A stretch of 64,000 nucleotides of DNA, from positions 1,240,001 to 1,304,000 of the forward strand of contig OZ244806.1 of assembly GCA_965220075.1 (NCBI GenBank), written 5' to 3'. Made by a program: the position numbers and the translations under genes. This document shows, piece after piece, positions 53,071 through 63,620 of this stretch; position 1 is the stretch's first letter, and every line of letters begins with the position of its first letter. The DNA is from G965220075 sp965220075 (GTDB lineage: Bacteria > Chloroflexota > UBA11872). The notes under the pieces are model-generated. The model worked only from the letters and a program-made list of their open reading frames with translations, did not search any database and had not been told where the DNA came from.

Positions 53071-53177
53071 GGATGGGCAGGATTTACGGGATAAGAAACT
53101 ATTACACAAGAGTTGCCGCAGGCTAAGTAAATCATGCAATGAACAATTATATCTTGTCCATCCTGTTTATCCATGTT
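53066..53177. repeat. Inverted pair of GATNNNCAG-type repeats between hsdM and the GxxExxY gene
   Basis: The left arm AACATGGATGGGCAGGAT (53066 on) faces right, the right arm 53147-53177 (minus strand AACATGGATAAACAGGAT) faces left, with about 50 bp of AT-rich sequence between. The right arm contains the stop codon of the GxxExxY gene; the left arm touches the hsdM start codon. Confidence 0.8.
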
Positions 53178-53574
53178 CAATCCTCCTGGTGAAGCGCTTG
53201 AACTCAAGTCTTGGGTTGCCGAAGTTGATGAGGAGTCCCACTTGGATGCCGGTGGCGTTGAGGTAGTTGATAATCTGAGCTTCGTGCTCCGGGGCGAGGG
53301 CCTTGACCGCCTTGAGCTCTACGATCACTTTGTGCTCGACAAGGAGGTCGGCGTAGAAGTCGCCGACCGGCTTGCCCGGGAAGTGTACCGTGACGGGCTG
53401 CTGCGACTGTACGGCATGCCCGGCGCCCGCAAGTGCGATCAGCATGGCGTTCTCGTACACTGATTCCAGAAATCCCGCACCAAGTTCATTGATCACCTCA
53501 AACGCGCACCCAATTATCGAGTGGGTCAATTCCGAATACAGCAATTCCTTATCTTGTATATTCTGTTTATCCAT
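53167..53574 (-). CDS. GxxExxY protein
   Basis: A 135-residue protein of the GxxExxY family. The name-giving motif is in LGAGFLESVYENAMLIAL, and the nuclease-like D-ExK pattern appears in GDFYADLLVEHKVIVELKAVK. Later QIINYLNATGIQVGLLINFG and FKRFTRR are strongly conserved in the family. PD-(D/E)XK nuclease activity has been suggested but not established. The ATG at 53574 begins MDKQNIQDKELLYSEL, and this start lies inside a repeat copy; the TAA stop lies inside another copy in the same direction. The gene separates the two broken restriction genes. Confidence 0.88.
   Translation of the reverse strand: MDKQNIQDKELLYSELTHSIIGCAFEVINELGAGFLESVYENAMLIALAGAGHAVQSQQPVTVHFPGKPVGDFYADLLVEHKVIVELKAVKALAPEHEAQIINYLNATGIQVGLLINFGNPRLEFKRFTRRIEHG
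53550..53574 (-). repeat. Direct-repeat copy at the start of the GxxExxY gene
   Basis: The first 25 bases of the gene (starting ATGGATAAACAG, ending ACAAGATA) match 53174-53150 at the gene's end with only three mismatches. The copies are 400 bp apart in the same orientation and bracket the gene exactly. Confidence 0.85.
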
Positions 53575-53584
53575 GTGCACTTCC

Positions 53585-55000
53585 CTAAGGTACAAACTGG
53601 TTCAACGAGATGTAGTCCCGAATGTACTGGGGAACCAGGCCGCGGAACTTTTTAGGGACTTGGCGCAGGTCGTTGGTGGAGAAGCTGGCATTCGTGGCGA
53701 GGTTTGCGAATCTGCGCTCGTCGACGGCGTGCCGGACAAAGCCGTTGGCGGCGTAGGCCTTGAAGTAGGACTTGATCGCGGGGATGGACTCGGGCCGTCG
53801 GGGCGTGTGGTCGGCCACGAACTTGGCGAACTCTTCCTCCAATAGCTCGTCCTTGGATTTCAGGCGCGGGACGAGCCCGAGGACGTGCTCGAGAATTTCC
53901 CGCAGGGTCAGGCGGCGGTCCACGGCGGCTGCCTTGCGCAGCTTGGCGAGGGAGTAGTACTCCTCCGGCCTGTCGAAGACTTCACGGTTGACGTAGTCGA
54001 TCACCCGGTCCCACTGGCCCATGTCAACCGCGCCGGCAATGAATCCATCGGTGCGCACCGTTTGCGCGAACCGATCGAAATACATCCGGTCGATCTTCAT
54101 GCCCGCATACCCGATGACCTCTTCTTCAACGGAGGCGATGATGTCCGGACCCGGATACTCATATACGCCATCGATCACGGCGGGCCGTTCGCCGTCTGGC
54201 CGCTCTCGTAATCGCTGGCGAGCAGTGCGTCCAAGACCTTGCGGGCCTGTTCCTCGAGTTCGAGGCGGTCGACCAGGAACAGCACGCGGCGGGCGTTGCG
54301 GGTGCGCAGGAAGAGCTTGATGACCGCGGCCGCGGTGAGGGTCTTGCCGGTGCCGGTGGCCATTTCGAAGAGGAAGCGGTCCTCACGATTCTCGACCGGC
54401 CCGTTGCAGGGCATGGACGGCCTTCAGCTGATAGGGGCGCAGAAAGCGCAGGTTGTTGGCCTGGATGAAGCCGGGGCGCTCGGATTCGTTTTGCCACGCC
54501 GCTTCCGACGCGTATGTGGGCCGCTGGGTCCGGACGATGTAGTCGGCGCCTACCCACTCGTCGACCAGGCGCCGCGGGTTGGGTTCGACGCGTCGATAGC
54601 CCGCCACCGAGTCCGGTGTGGGGAAGTCGGTGATGACGTGGGGATTGCCGCGCTCGAGGTCCCAGAAGTAGTGCAGGTTGCCGTTGGAAAGGATGACGAA
54701 CCGGCAGTTTTGGGAACGGGCGTACTTGCGAGCCTGCTCTTTGCCGGACAGTGGGTTCTTGTCCTCCGACTTGGCCTCCAGGACTACGAACGGGAATCCT
54801 CGGTCGTCGAGCAGCAGGAAATCGATGAATCCGTGGCTCGCCTTCTCGAAGTCCTCGCCGAGCGCATCGAGGTCAGACGGTTTGAGCGTGACGCTCGGTT
54901 CGAGGCAGATGTTCGCGGGTCCGTCCTCCGTGGCGAAGAAGCGCCACCCGGCCGCTTCGAGCAGCTTGTTGATTCTGATACGGGCGACGGCTTCGTTCAT
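53585..55000 (-). pseudogene. hsdR: Type I restriction endonuclease subunit R, internally deleted
   Basis: From ATG 55000 the frame has the nuclease domain: EDFEKASHGFIDFLLLDDRG and FVVLEAKSEDKNPLSGKEQ (Asp, Glu-x-Lys). After LRPYQLKAVHALQRA one extra base shifts to a frame with VENREDRFLFEMATGTGKT (Walker A) and VLFLVDRLELEEQARKVL. This breaks at ASDYESGQTANGPP near 54175. The next frame resumes at YEYPGPDIIASVEEEVIG and ends with the C-terminal domain (RRLTLREILEHVLGLVPRL). Motifs II to VI of the motor, some 300-400 residues, are absent. The protein cannot translocate or cut DNA. The frame ends 10 bp before the GxxExxY start. Confidence 0.85.
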
Positions 55001-55127
55001 TTGCCTTGTGTGCAGGGCGTCAGAGCCCGGCCGATGCGCACGGGCAGGCGTGGCGCAGTCTATTCTGTGGGCGGGTAGCTGACACAACGGCTGAATCCGT
55101 ACCTCGCCAGACACGAGGAGCTTGCCG

Positions 55128-55883
55128 GTGAGCATTCTCGAGCGATTCCGGTTAGACGGTCGCCGTGCGCTTGTCACCGGCGCGAGCCGCGGCATCGGAC
55201 GGGCGATCGCGCTGGCCTTCGCCGAGGCCGGCGCCGACGTGGCGCTGACGGCCCGCTCGGAGGATGCTCTGAGGGAAACGGTTCGCGCCATCGAGGCTGC
55301 CGGCGGGCGCGCCGTGGCAGTCCCCGCCGATTTGTATGACATCGACGCCGCGCGCGGCGCGGTCCAGAGCACCGTCGAGGCCTTGGGCGGGCTCGACATC
55401 CTGGTGAACAACGCCGGAACGTGGACGCTCGAGAGCATGGACGGCGTGACTCCGGACGAGCTCGACCGCGTCATGAGCCTGAACTTACGCACGCCGGTCT
55501 TCCTCACCCAGGCCGCGGCGCCGCACCTCAAGGCCTCCGGGAGCGGCGTGGTGGTGAACATCAGCTCGATTGGGGCGGTGCGCGTCCGCAACGTCTATGG
55601 CGCCAGCAAAGCGGCGCTGGACGCCTGGACGCACGGCCTGGCGCGCGCGTGGGGCAAGCACGGCGTTCGCGTGGTGGCCATAGCGCCCGGAATGATCGAA
55701 ACCTACATGAGCCGCTCCGAGCTGGAAGACCCCGATAAGCTCGCGGCATTCTTGAACGACACGTTCCTGGGCCGGACCGGAGTGCCCGACGAGATAGCGG
55801 CGGCGGCGCTCTTTCTAGCCTCGGACGCGGCCTCGTTCGTCACGGACGTAGTGCTGGAGGTCAGCGGCGGCCGGATCAAGTAG
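55128..55883 (+). CDS. Short-chain dehydrogenase/reductase (classical SDR)
   Basis: A 251-residue classical SDR. The cofactor motif is TGASRGIGRAIALAF near residue 17, the NNAG motif in LDILVNNAGTWTLE near residue 88, and the active site in SSIGAVRVRNVYGASKAALDA (Ser, Tyr, Lys; YxxxK near residue 155). PGMIETYM follows as usual. It oxidises or reduces a hydroxyl/keto substrate using NAD(P); substrate unknown. GTG 55128 is chosen because AGGAG stands eight bases before it; TTG 55122 would be too close. It is divergent from hsdR and precedes gatCAB. Confidence 0.9.
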   Translation: MSILERFRLDGRRALVTGASRGIGRAIALAFAEAGADVALTARSEDALRETVRAIEAAGGRAVAVPADLYDIDAARGAVQSTVEALGGLDILVNNAGTWTLESMDGVTPDELDRVMSLNLRTPVFLTQAAAPHLKASGSGVVVNISSIGAVRVRNVYGASKAALDAWTHGLARAWGKHGVRVVAIAPGMIETYMSRSELEDPDKLAAFLNDTFLGRTGVPDEIAAAALFLASDAASFVTDVVLEVSGGRIK

Positions 55884-55953
55884 GGCGGCCGCGGATCGCA
55901 CGGCGCCGGGACGTACCAGGGCCGCGTAGCTCAGCCGTCACTCAGGCCAAACC

Positions 55954-55959
55954 TATAAT
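55954..55959 (+). promoter_or_regulatory. -10 element (TATAAT) before gatC
   Basis: A consensus TATAAT followed by CG lies 32 bp before the gatC start. The same TATAATCG appears before tRNA-Leu at 63508. No good -35 is seen at 17 bp. Probably the main promoter of gatCAB. Confidence 0.5.
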
Positions 55960-55990
55960 CGAGGCGTCCCCCGCAGTGTGAGGGTTGGAG

Positions 55991-56281
55991 ATGATCGACC
56001 GCGCGCAGGTGGATCACGTGGCCGCGCTGGCGCGGCTCGACCTCACCGACGCGGAGAAGACGCGTCTGGAGCGTCAGCTTGCCCAGATACTGGAGGCTTT
56101 CGCGGCGCTCAATAAGCTCGAGGTCGACCACGTCCCGCCCACCGCGCAGGTGATCCCGCTCGAGACCGTCGAGCGGGACGACAAGCCCACGCCCTGCCTC
56201 CCACTGGCGGACGTGCTGCGCAACGCGCCGCGCACGCAGGACGACCAGATACGCGTCCCGCCGGTCCTGGATGAGCGCTGA
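55991..56281 (+). CDS. gatC: Aspartyl/glutamyl-tRNA amidotransferase subunit C
   Basis: A 96-residue subunit that wraps around GatA and stabilises the complex. Typical sequence: VDHVAALARLDLTDAEKTRLE at residues 8-28, LNKLEVDHVPPTAQVIPLET in the middle and a basic-acidic C-terminal end with LRNAPRTQDDQIRVP. It is the first gene of gatCAB; the GatCAB complex amidates misacylated Glu-tRNA(Gln) and Asp-tRNA(Asn). gatA starts three bases after its stop. ATG 55991 is preferred to the TTG at 55985. Confidence 0.93.
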   Translation: MIDRAQVDHVAALARLDLTDAEKTRLERQLAQILEAFAALNKLEVDHVPPTAQVIPLETVERDDKPTPCLPLADVLRNAPRTQDDQIRVPPVLDER

Positions 56282-56284
56282 GGG

Positions 56285-57750
<1,466 letters not shown>

Positions 57751-57754
<4 letters not shown>

Positions 57755-59211
57755 CCGCCGTCGGTGCGAGATCCGCTTTCCGGGTCGTGATTGGACTGGA
57801 GACGCACGTGCAGCTCCAGACCGCCAGCAAGATGTTCTGCGGCTGCAGCGCCGACTATGCCAACGCGCCGCCCAATACCCACGTCTGCCCGGTGTGCCTG
57901 GGCATGCCCGGTGTGCTGCCGGTGATCAATCGAGGCGCGGTGGACCGTACGATCATGACCGGGCTGGCGCTCCACTGCGAGATCCCGGAGCACGCCAAGT
58001 TCGATCGCAAGAACTACGCCTATCCCGATCTCATGAAGTGGTACCAGATCTCCCAATACGACTTGCCGCTCTGCACCGGAGGGTGGTTGGACGTCGAGAC
58101 TGGCGGCGCGACCAGGCGCGTGGGCATCCGGCGGGTCCATCTCGAGGAGGACACCGCCAGACTCACGCACGTCACCGGCGACGACGGCCAGCCGGCCAGC
58201 TTGATCGACATAAACCGTTCGGGCGTACCGCTTATGGAGGTCGTCTCCGAGCCCGACATCGAGCATCCACGCGAAGCGGTCGCCTACGGCTCGTCCATTC
58301 GCAACATCATGCGCTGGCTTGGAGTGTCCACCGCCAACATGCAGGACGGCGCACTGCGCATCGACGCCAACATCTCGGTCTGGCCGGCCGATCACGAGAT
58401 AGGCGACGTCAAGGTGGAAGTGAAGAACATGAACTCCTTCCGGGCGCTGGGGCGCGCGCTGGAGTTCGAGATCGAACGGCAAAGCGACCTCTGGGCGCGG
58501 GGCGAGGACTTGATTCAGGAAACCCGCGGTTGGGATGAGCGGCGGGGTCAAACCGTCGCTCAGCGGACCAAGGAGTTTGCGCACGACTATCGCTACTTCC
58601 CCGAGCCCGATCTGCCGCCGCTGGAGGTCACGCGTGAGCGCGTGACCGGACTGCGTGCGCGGCTTCCCGCGCTGCCGGCCGAGGTTGCGGCCAGGCTGCT
58701 CGACGAGCACGCCGCCCCGCCCGCCGACGTCGCCGAGCTGATCGAGGACAAGGCGCTTACCTACTATGCGCTGTCGGTGATCGACGCCTATCCGCACGGC
58801 GCGGAGGTGGTCACGTGGATCGTGCACGACGTGCGGGCCGTGCTGAACGCTCGCGGCATCACGTCCGGCGACATTGCGATCGATCCGCGCGAGATGGCCG
58901 CCCTGCTAGAGCTGCGCGGCGAGGGCGAGGTGAGCTCCACCATGGCCGGCGAGATACTCAACGAGATGTTCGAGACCGGCCGCTCGGCTGCGGCGATCGT
59001 GGACGCGCGCGGGCGTCAGATCAGCGACGCGGACGAGCTCCTGACCGTCGCACGCGAGGTGATTGCGCAGAATCCCAAGGCGGTGGCGGACTATCACGCG
59101 GGCAAGCAGCGCGCGGTCCAGTTTCTGATGGGCCAGGTGATGCGCGTGACTAGAGGAAAGGCCAATCCCGGCAAGGTGACCGAGCTGTTGCGCCGCGAGC
59201 TCGCATCATGA
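57751..59211 (+). CDS. gatB: Aspartyl/glutamyl-tRNA amidotransferase subunit B
   Basis: A 486-residue subunit that binds the misacylated tRNA and ATP. Motifs: VVIGLETHVQLQTASKMFCGC with the zinc cysteines, completed by HVCPVCLGMPGVLPVIN; RKNYAYPDLMKWYQISQYDLP; and HLEEDTARLTH in the kinase cradle. The C-terminal YqeY-like tail domain (about residues 340-486) is present. Start GTG 57751 overlaps the gatA stop. Presence of GatCAB implies that GlnRS or AsnRS is missing or supplemented. Confidence 0.95.
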
Positions 59212-59275
59212 CCACGCACCAGCGCCGCGCCGCACCTTTATGCACGAGCGGCGCATGCCAAGGAGTACCGCCATC

Positions 59276-60544
59276 ATGGCTGTGATCGAGTCTGTGGAGC
59301 GCCCGGTCGGACCCTACGAGGCCGCGCTGCAGCAGTTCGACGACGCGGCCGATCGGCTGCAGCTCGAGCCGGACCTGCGCATGGTCTTGCGCACGCCCAA
59401 GCGGGAGCTGATGGTCAACTTTCCCGTCGAGATGGATGACGGGTCGATCCGCATGTTCAGCGGCTATCGCGTCCATCACAACCTCGCCCGCGGACCGGCC
59501 AAGGGCGGCATCCGCTACCACCCCGCGACGGACATCGACGAAGTGCGCGCGCTGGCCATGTGGATGACCTGGAAGTGCGCTGTGATGAACCTCCCCTACG
59601 GCGGGGCTAAGGGCGGCGTTCAGGTCGATCCCGGCCAGCTCAGTCTCAGTGAGCTGGAGAACCTCACGCGCCGCTTCGCCACCGAGATCAGTCCTCTGAT
59701 AGGACCGGAGCGTGACGTGCCGGCGCCGGACATGGGCACCAACGCGCAGGTGATGGCCTGGATTATGGACACGATATCCATGCACACGGGCTACTCGGTG
59801 CCCGCGGTCGTCACCGGCAAGCCTGTCGCGGTCGGGGGCTCCGAAGGCCGCGCGCTCGCCACCTCGCGCGGCATGCTCGTGGTCACGCTGGAGGCGCTGG
59901 AGCGGCAGGGCCGCTCGCCGCGGGGGCTTTCGCTGGCCGTGCAGGGCGCCGGGAACGTGGGTCTGGGCGCCGCCCGCCTGTTTTCCGACACGGGGTTTCG
60001 ACTGGTGGCGATCACCGACAGCCACGGCGGCGTCCGCCGCAAGACCGGTTTGAATACCGCCGCGCTCGCCGCCCACTGTGAGGCTGGCGAATCGCCCGTG
60101 GATTTCCCAGAGGGAGACGTGATCTCCAACCGGGACCTTTTGGAGCTCGAAGTGGACGTCTTGGCGCTGGCCGCCATCGAGGGCCAGATAACCTCGGCCA
60201 ACGCGGCGCGAGTCAGGGCGCCCATGATCGTGGAGGGCGCCAACGGGCCGGTCACTCCGGCCGCGGACGACATCCTGGCCGCCAACGGCACTCTGGTGCT
60301 GCCCGACATCCTGGCCAACGCCGGCGGGGTGACCGTCTCCTACTTCGAGTGGGTGCAGGACCTCCAGCAGTTCTTTTGGACCGAGAGTGAGATCAACGAG
60401 CGGCTTACCCGGCACATGCACAGTGCCTGTGAGGACGTGTGGTCCATGGCCGAAGCCGAGCGGATCAGCCTGCGCCGCGCAGCCTACTCGGTCGCTATCC
60501 AGCGAGTTGCCCAAGCCGTCCGCCTGCGCGGCATCTATCCTTAG
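59276..60544 (+). CDS. Glutamate dehydrogenase (Glu/Leu/Phe/Val dehydrogenase family)
   Basis: A 422-residue hexameric-type dehydrogenase. The N-terminal catalytic domain has HHNLARGPAKGGIRYHP and NLPYGGAKGGVQVDP, in which lysines bind glutamate and act in catalysis. Later PAPDMGTNAQVMAWIMDT and the Rossmann motif VQGAGNVGLGAARL bind the cofactor. It interconverts glutamate and 2-oxoglutarate plus ammonium. ATG 59276 is preferred because AAGGAG stands about ten bases upstream; in-frame starts at 59240 and 59255 are alternatives. It may use ammonium brought in by the Amt protein. Confidence 0.92.
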   Translation: MAVIESVERPVGPYEAALQQFDDAADRLQLEPDLRMVLRTPKRELMVNFPVEMDDGSIRMFSGYRVHHNLARGPAKGGIRYHPATDIDEVRALAMWMTWKCAVMNLPYGGAKGGVQVDPGQLSLSELENLTRRFATEISPLIGPERDVPAPDMGTNAQVMAWIMDTISMHTGYSVPAVVTGKPVAVGGSEGRALATSRGMLVVTLEALERQGRSPRGLSLAVQGAGNVGLGAARLFSDTGFRLVAITDSHGGVRRKTGLNTAALAAHCEAGESPVDFPEGDVISNRDLLELEVDVLALAAIEGQITSANAARVRAPMIVEGANGPVTPAADDILAANGTLVLPDILANAGGVTVSYFEWVQDLQQFFWTESEINERLTRHMHSACEDVWSMAEAERISLRRAAYSVAIQRVAQAVRLRGIYP

Positions 60545-60596
60545 CCACTGCGTGAACCGTCGCCGAAGGCGCGGCGCACCGTCATGGGGGACTGTC

Positions 60597-61265
60597 GTGG
60601 ATTGCTGCAGCGTGCACAGCGGCCTCGATCGAATGTTCGGGCGCTCGAGATTCGGTTCGTGGTCGGCGCGGCGCGAAGCGAGCGAATACCGCGAGAAGGG
60701 CCTTCCCAACCGTCTCAGGCCCCTGCTGGACTTTTTGACCGGCCGCGGGATCGAAGGCGCCAGCGTGCTCGATATCGGGTTTGGCGTCGGCGCCCTCCAC
60801 TTCGAGCTGCTCAAGCGCAACGCGGCCCGCGTGATCGGTGTAGAAGTGGTGCAGGGCTACATGCGTCTCGCCACCGAGTTGGCCGGCCACCTGGGATACA
60901 CCGGCAGGGTGGACTACCGTCTGGGAGACTTCGCGCTCATGCACGCGCAGGTTCCCGCGGCTGACGTGGTGGTGCTTGATCGATCCTTATGCTGCTATCC
61001 CGACTGGGAGGGCCTCGTTGGGCCCTCGGCGGCGCACGCGCGGCGGCTATATGCGCTCGTGCTGCCCGTTGACCGCTGGTTCGCCCGCGCTATGTTTCGA
61101 GCCGCGAACGTTCTGTTCCGGCTGCTGCGCTGGGAGTACCGCGGCTACATGCACCCCCGCGACCAGATCGAATCTGCCATCAACACTGCCGGCCTGCGGC
61201 GCGTATTCACGAACCGGACCGGTCTCTGGGAGTCCATCGTCTACGCGCGCACGCAGCCCGCATAA
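60597..61265 (+). CDS. SAM-dependent methyltransferase
   Basis: A 222-residue class I methyltransferase. Motif I is VLDIGFGVGALHFELLKR at about residue 57-74, motif II/acidic end VIGVEVVQGYM at about 82, and motif IV ADVVVLDRSLCCYPDWEGL at about 124-142. The C-terminal half (FARAMFRAANVLFRLLRWEYR) is basic and helical. Its pattern resembles methyltransferases in which a pigment or small acid is modified (BchM/UbiE-like), but I cannot assign a substrate. GTG 60597 is chosen because GGGGG precedes it; an earlier GTG at 60552 gives an Arg-rich extension. The gene follows glutamate dehydrogenase by 52 bp. Confidence 0.78.
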   Translation: MDCCSVHSGLDRMFGRSRFGSWSARREASEYREKGLPNRLRPLLDFLTGRGIEGASVLDIGFGVGALHFELLKRNAARVIGVEVVQGYMRLATELAGHLGYTGRVDYRLGDFALMHAQVPAADVVVLDRSLCCYPDWEGLVGPSAAHARRLYALVLPVDRWFARAMFRAANVLFRLLRWEYRGYMHPRDQIESAINTAGLRRVFTNRTGLWESIVYARTQPA

Positions 61266-61323
61266 GCCGGCTCGCTGTCACGAGCGCCCTATCTATGCCC
61301 AGCCTCGACCGCCTCGTTGCGCC

Positions 61324-62436
61324 TCAGACGACTCCGTACTTCTCGATCGTGTCCATGTCGATGGTGATACCTAGGCCGGGACCGTCGGGCGTTTGCACCA
61401 AGCCGTCCACCACCTCGAACTTCTCATGCGTCAGCTCGTAGCGAATCGGCGACTTCGTGACCGCGTATTCGAAGACGTCCGCTTGCGGCGCTGCGGACAG
61501 TACGTGCAGCGAGGCCGCCATCGAAACGCCTGTTTTGAAGGTGTGGTTGACGAATCCCACCCGGTGCCGGGCGGCCAGGCGCCCGATCTCGACCATCTCC
61601 GATATACCGCAGCGGCCCGGGTCGGCCTGCACCCAATCCACCCCGCCTTCGACGATGAGGCGCTCGAACTCGTGTAGCCGCGCGTCGGATTCACCTCCGG
61701 CGATGGGGACGGGGCTGGCCGCGCTGAGCCGCGCGAAGCCCGCGATGTCCTCGGGGTGCAGGGGCTCCTCCAGCCAGAACGGTCGAAACTCAGCGAACTG
61801 CTGGGCGCGCCGCAGCGCCGTGCGCCAGTCCCAGACCTGACCCGCGTCGATCATCAGGTCGAGCTCGCTGCCCGCCCCCCGACGCGCTTCGCGCACGTGC
61901 GCGATGTCGCTCTCTTCGCTCTGACCCATCGGCCCCCAGCCCAGCTTGACCGCCGTGAACCCCATGTCGCGCGCGCGCGCCGCCCGCTCGTACGTCTCGG
62001 CGGGCGTGTCGCCGAACAGCGATGAGGCGTAGGCGCGAAATATGGTTTGCCGGCCCGCCCCGAACATGCGGTAGATCGGGCTGTCGCAAGCCTTGCCGGC
62101 GATGTCCCAGAGCGCGATGTTGATGCCCGCCATGGCGTGCAAACCAGCACCGCTGCGCGCGTAGTAGGTGGCCGCGGCGTCCATCCGCGCCATGCAGTCG
62201 TCGATCGATAGCGGGTTGGCGCCCTCAATCGCGTTTGCCAGACCGGTGACGACCTGGCTCGACAAGGGCGCGTCGACAGCCGCCTTCACAACCGTCGGCG
62301 CCGAATCGACCTCGCCCCAGCCGGTAACGCCGGCGTCGGTGTCGATCCTGATCAGGCAAGTGTCTTGCGTGCCGTCGGCCGCGTCGGTCACGTCCGGTAG
62401 GCGCAGCACCAAGGCTGCAACTTTGGTGATTCTCAT
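61324..62436 (-). CDS. Mandelate racemase/muconate lactonizing enzyme family protein
   Basis: A 370-residue enolase-superfamily enzyme. The metal ligands appear in ELDLMIDAGQVWDW (Asp), FRPFWLEEPLHPED (Glu) and VPIAGGESDARL (Glu). The lysine at the second strand is in FTAVKLGWGPMG, where the usual KxK is KxG. A histidine in VGFVNHTFKTGVS is a likely general acid/base. Such enzymes dehydrate sugar acids or racemise hydroxy acids. ATG 62436 is the start; the longer frame to 62583 extends into non-family sequence. No acid-sugar pathway genes are adjacent. Confidence 0.88.
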   Translation of the reverse strand: MRITKVAALVLRLPDVTDAADGTQDTCLIRIDTDAGVTGWGEVDSAPTVVKAAVDAPLSSQVVTGLANAIEGANPLSIDDCMARMDAAATYYARSGAGLHAMAGINIALWDIAGKACDSPIYRMFGAGRQTIFRAYASSLFGDTPAETYERAARARDMGFTAVKLGWGPMGQSEESDIAHVREARRGAGSELDLMIDAGQVWDWRTALRRAQQFAEFRPFWLEEPLHPEDIAGFARLSAASPVPIAGGESDARLHEFERLIVEGGVDWVQADPGRCGISEMVEIGRLAARHRVGFVNHTFKTGVSMAASLHVLSAAPQADVFEYAVTKSPIRYELTHEKFEVVDGLVQTPDGPGLGITIDMDTIEKYGVV

Positions 62437-62684
62437 ACTGTCCGCCGAGAGTGCGAAGCGCGCCATTGTCGCGCACACGCTGGCCGTAACATGTGCTGAT
62501 CCGGGCGCCGCCATCGGCGGGCGGGACGCGCGCACGTTGCCCCCCTGCTCGAGCAGCGTGCGCGCACTCGAAGCCGAATCCACGCGCTGTCACAGGGTCG
62601 TGGGCGGCGCCTCGCTTCCCTCTGGTCGTTTGCACGCGGCGGGATCCAGAGTGCGCCGCTTGCCTGCCTCGGACCGGGCGTCTC

Positions 62685-63137
62685 TCAGGCGGACGCGGCG
62701 CTGGCGTCCGACCCGGCCAGTCGGATCTCGTCGCCGGGCGCCACTACCCCGCCCACCGTCACTATCGCCAGCATGCCGCGGCGGCCTTCCAGCTCCTGCC
62801 GCAGACCGGGCCGTAGAGCGTCCATCTTGTGGCAGGGATCGCAGGGGTGGGAGATGAGCAACTCCACCTGGGGTCCGAGCTGGAGACAGTCGCCCTCGCT
62901 GAGCTCCATGAGCTGGATGCCGCGGGTCGCGATGTTCTCGCGCACGTCGCCCGGCCCAAGCCCCAGCGCTTTTAGGGTTTCCGCTTCGATCAGGAGCACC
63001 TGATTGCGGCGATCCGGCTTGGCGTGCCGGTCGCCCTCGATTCCAAGGCCCGCGACCATGTCGATGCTCGAGGCGCCAAGGTTCTCGCCGGTACGGGGCG
63101 AGAACCGCACCCAACTGACGTGCGGGCGCTTGCTCAT
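62685..63137 (-). CDS. MOSC-domain protein
   Basis: A 150-residue protein with the MOSC core: LGIEGDRHAKPDRRNQVLLIE at about residues 31-51, GDVRENIATRGIQLMELSEGD at 64-84, and the Cys-containing HPCDPCHKMD at about 97-106. In MOSC proteins a conserved Cys transfers sulfur to or from the molybdenum cofactor, or handles N-hydroxylated compounds. It begins with ATG that overlaps the stop of a short upstream frame by 4 bp. It is on the minus strand, upstream of the racemase-type gene. Confidence 0.9.
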   Translation of the reverse strand: MSKRPHVSWVRFSPRTGENLGASSIDMVAGLGIEGDRHAKPDRRNQVLLIEAETLKALGLGPGDVRENIATRGIQLMELSEGDCLQLGPQVELLISHPCDPCHKMDALRPGLRQELEGRRGMLAIVTVGGVVAPGDEIRLAGSDASAASA

Positions 63138-63325
63138 GGCGCTATGGCCGGCCGCGGCGGGGCGCCTGTTGGCCGTGTATTGAGATGCTCACGGGTTATC
63201 AAGTCCATACCTGCCTTGCCTGCCAGGTGCGGATCCCACAACGCATAGTCAAGCACATCGGCGCCGTCTGCGCTCGAAGGTGCCGAGCGCTGGGCGTGGG
63301 AGTGGATCATCGCCGTCCCGGTCAC
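63134..63325 (-). CDS. Small unknown protein or remnant (63 aa)
   Basis: The frame ends with TGA overlapping the MOSC start (ATGA). Residues 25-45 (LDYALWDPHLAGKAGMDLIT) look like real protein sequence, but I do not recognise a family. A GTG at 63325 or ATG at 63310 could start it; neither has a clear ribosome site. It may be a small gene coupled to MOSC or the 3' end of a deleted gene. Confidence 0.35.
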   Translation of the reverse strand: MTGTAMIHSHAQRSAPSSADGADVLDYALWDPHLAGKAGMDLITREHLNTRPTGAPPRPAIAP

Positions 63326-63507
63326 CAGGAGTAAGCCGACCCGTGCGGACCTGTGCTGTGGGAATAGACCGCTGCGCGCGCCGCTAGGCCGCTTGATGCA
63401 CCCGCCGCCCGCGGATCACGCGCTCGGCTGGGCCGGTTGGTCCGCCTGCGGCTGGCGAATCACGCGCCCCCATGCCCCAACGCCGCCTGATCGAGACCGC
63501 CCATAGC

Positions 63508-63513
63508 TATAAT
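63508..63513 (+). promoter_or_regulatory. -10 element (TATAAT) of tRNA-Leu
   Basis: TATAAT followed by CGAA stands 12 bp before the mature tRNA-Leu start. It is identical to the site before gatC. The -35 region is weak. Confidence 0.55.
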
Positions 63514-63525
63514 CGAACCCCTCTG

Positions 63526-63610
63526 GCCGAGGTGGCGGAATTTGGTAGACGCGCTAGCTTGAGGGGCTAGTGGCCTTCGGGCTGTGCGGGTTCGAGTCCC
63601 GCCCTCGGCA
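63526..63610 (+). tRNA. tRNA-Leu (anticodon GAG)
   Basis: The gene starts GCCGAGGTGGCGGAATTTGG and has a class II long variable arm (GTGGCC-TTCG-GGCTGT). The anticodon stem CTAGC-TTGAGGG-GCTAG places GAG in the loop. The T arm is GCGGG-TTCGAGT-CCCGC, and the acceptor GCCGAGG pairs with CCTCGGC, discriminator A. CCA is not encoded. An integrase gene lies 230 bp downstream. Confidence 0.95.
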
Positions 63611-63620
63611 CCTTCGCGAG

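Noticed and set aside
53167..53595. Earlier start of the GxxExxY gene at 53595
   Set aside because: The ATG at 53574 fits the family start and coincides with the repeat edge; the upstream seven residues overlap the end region of hsdR.
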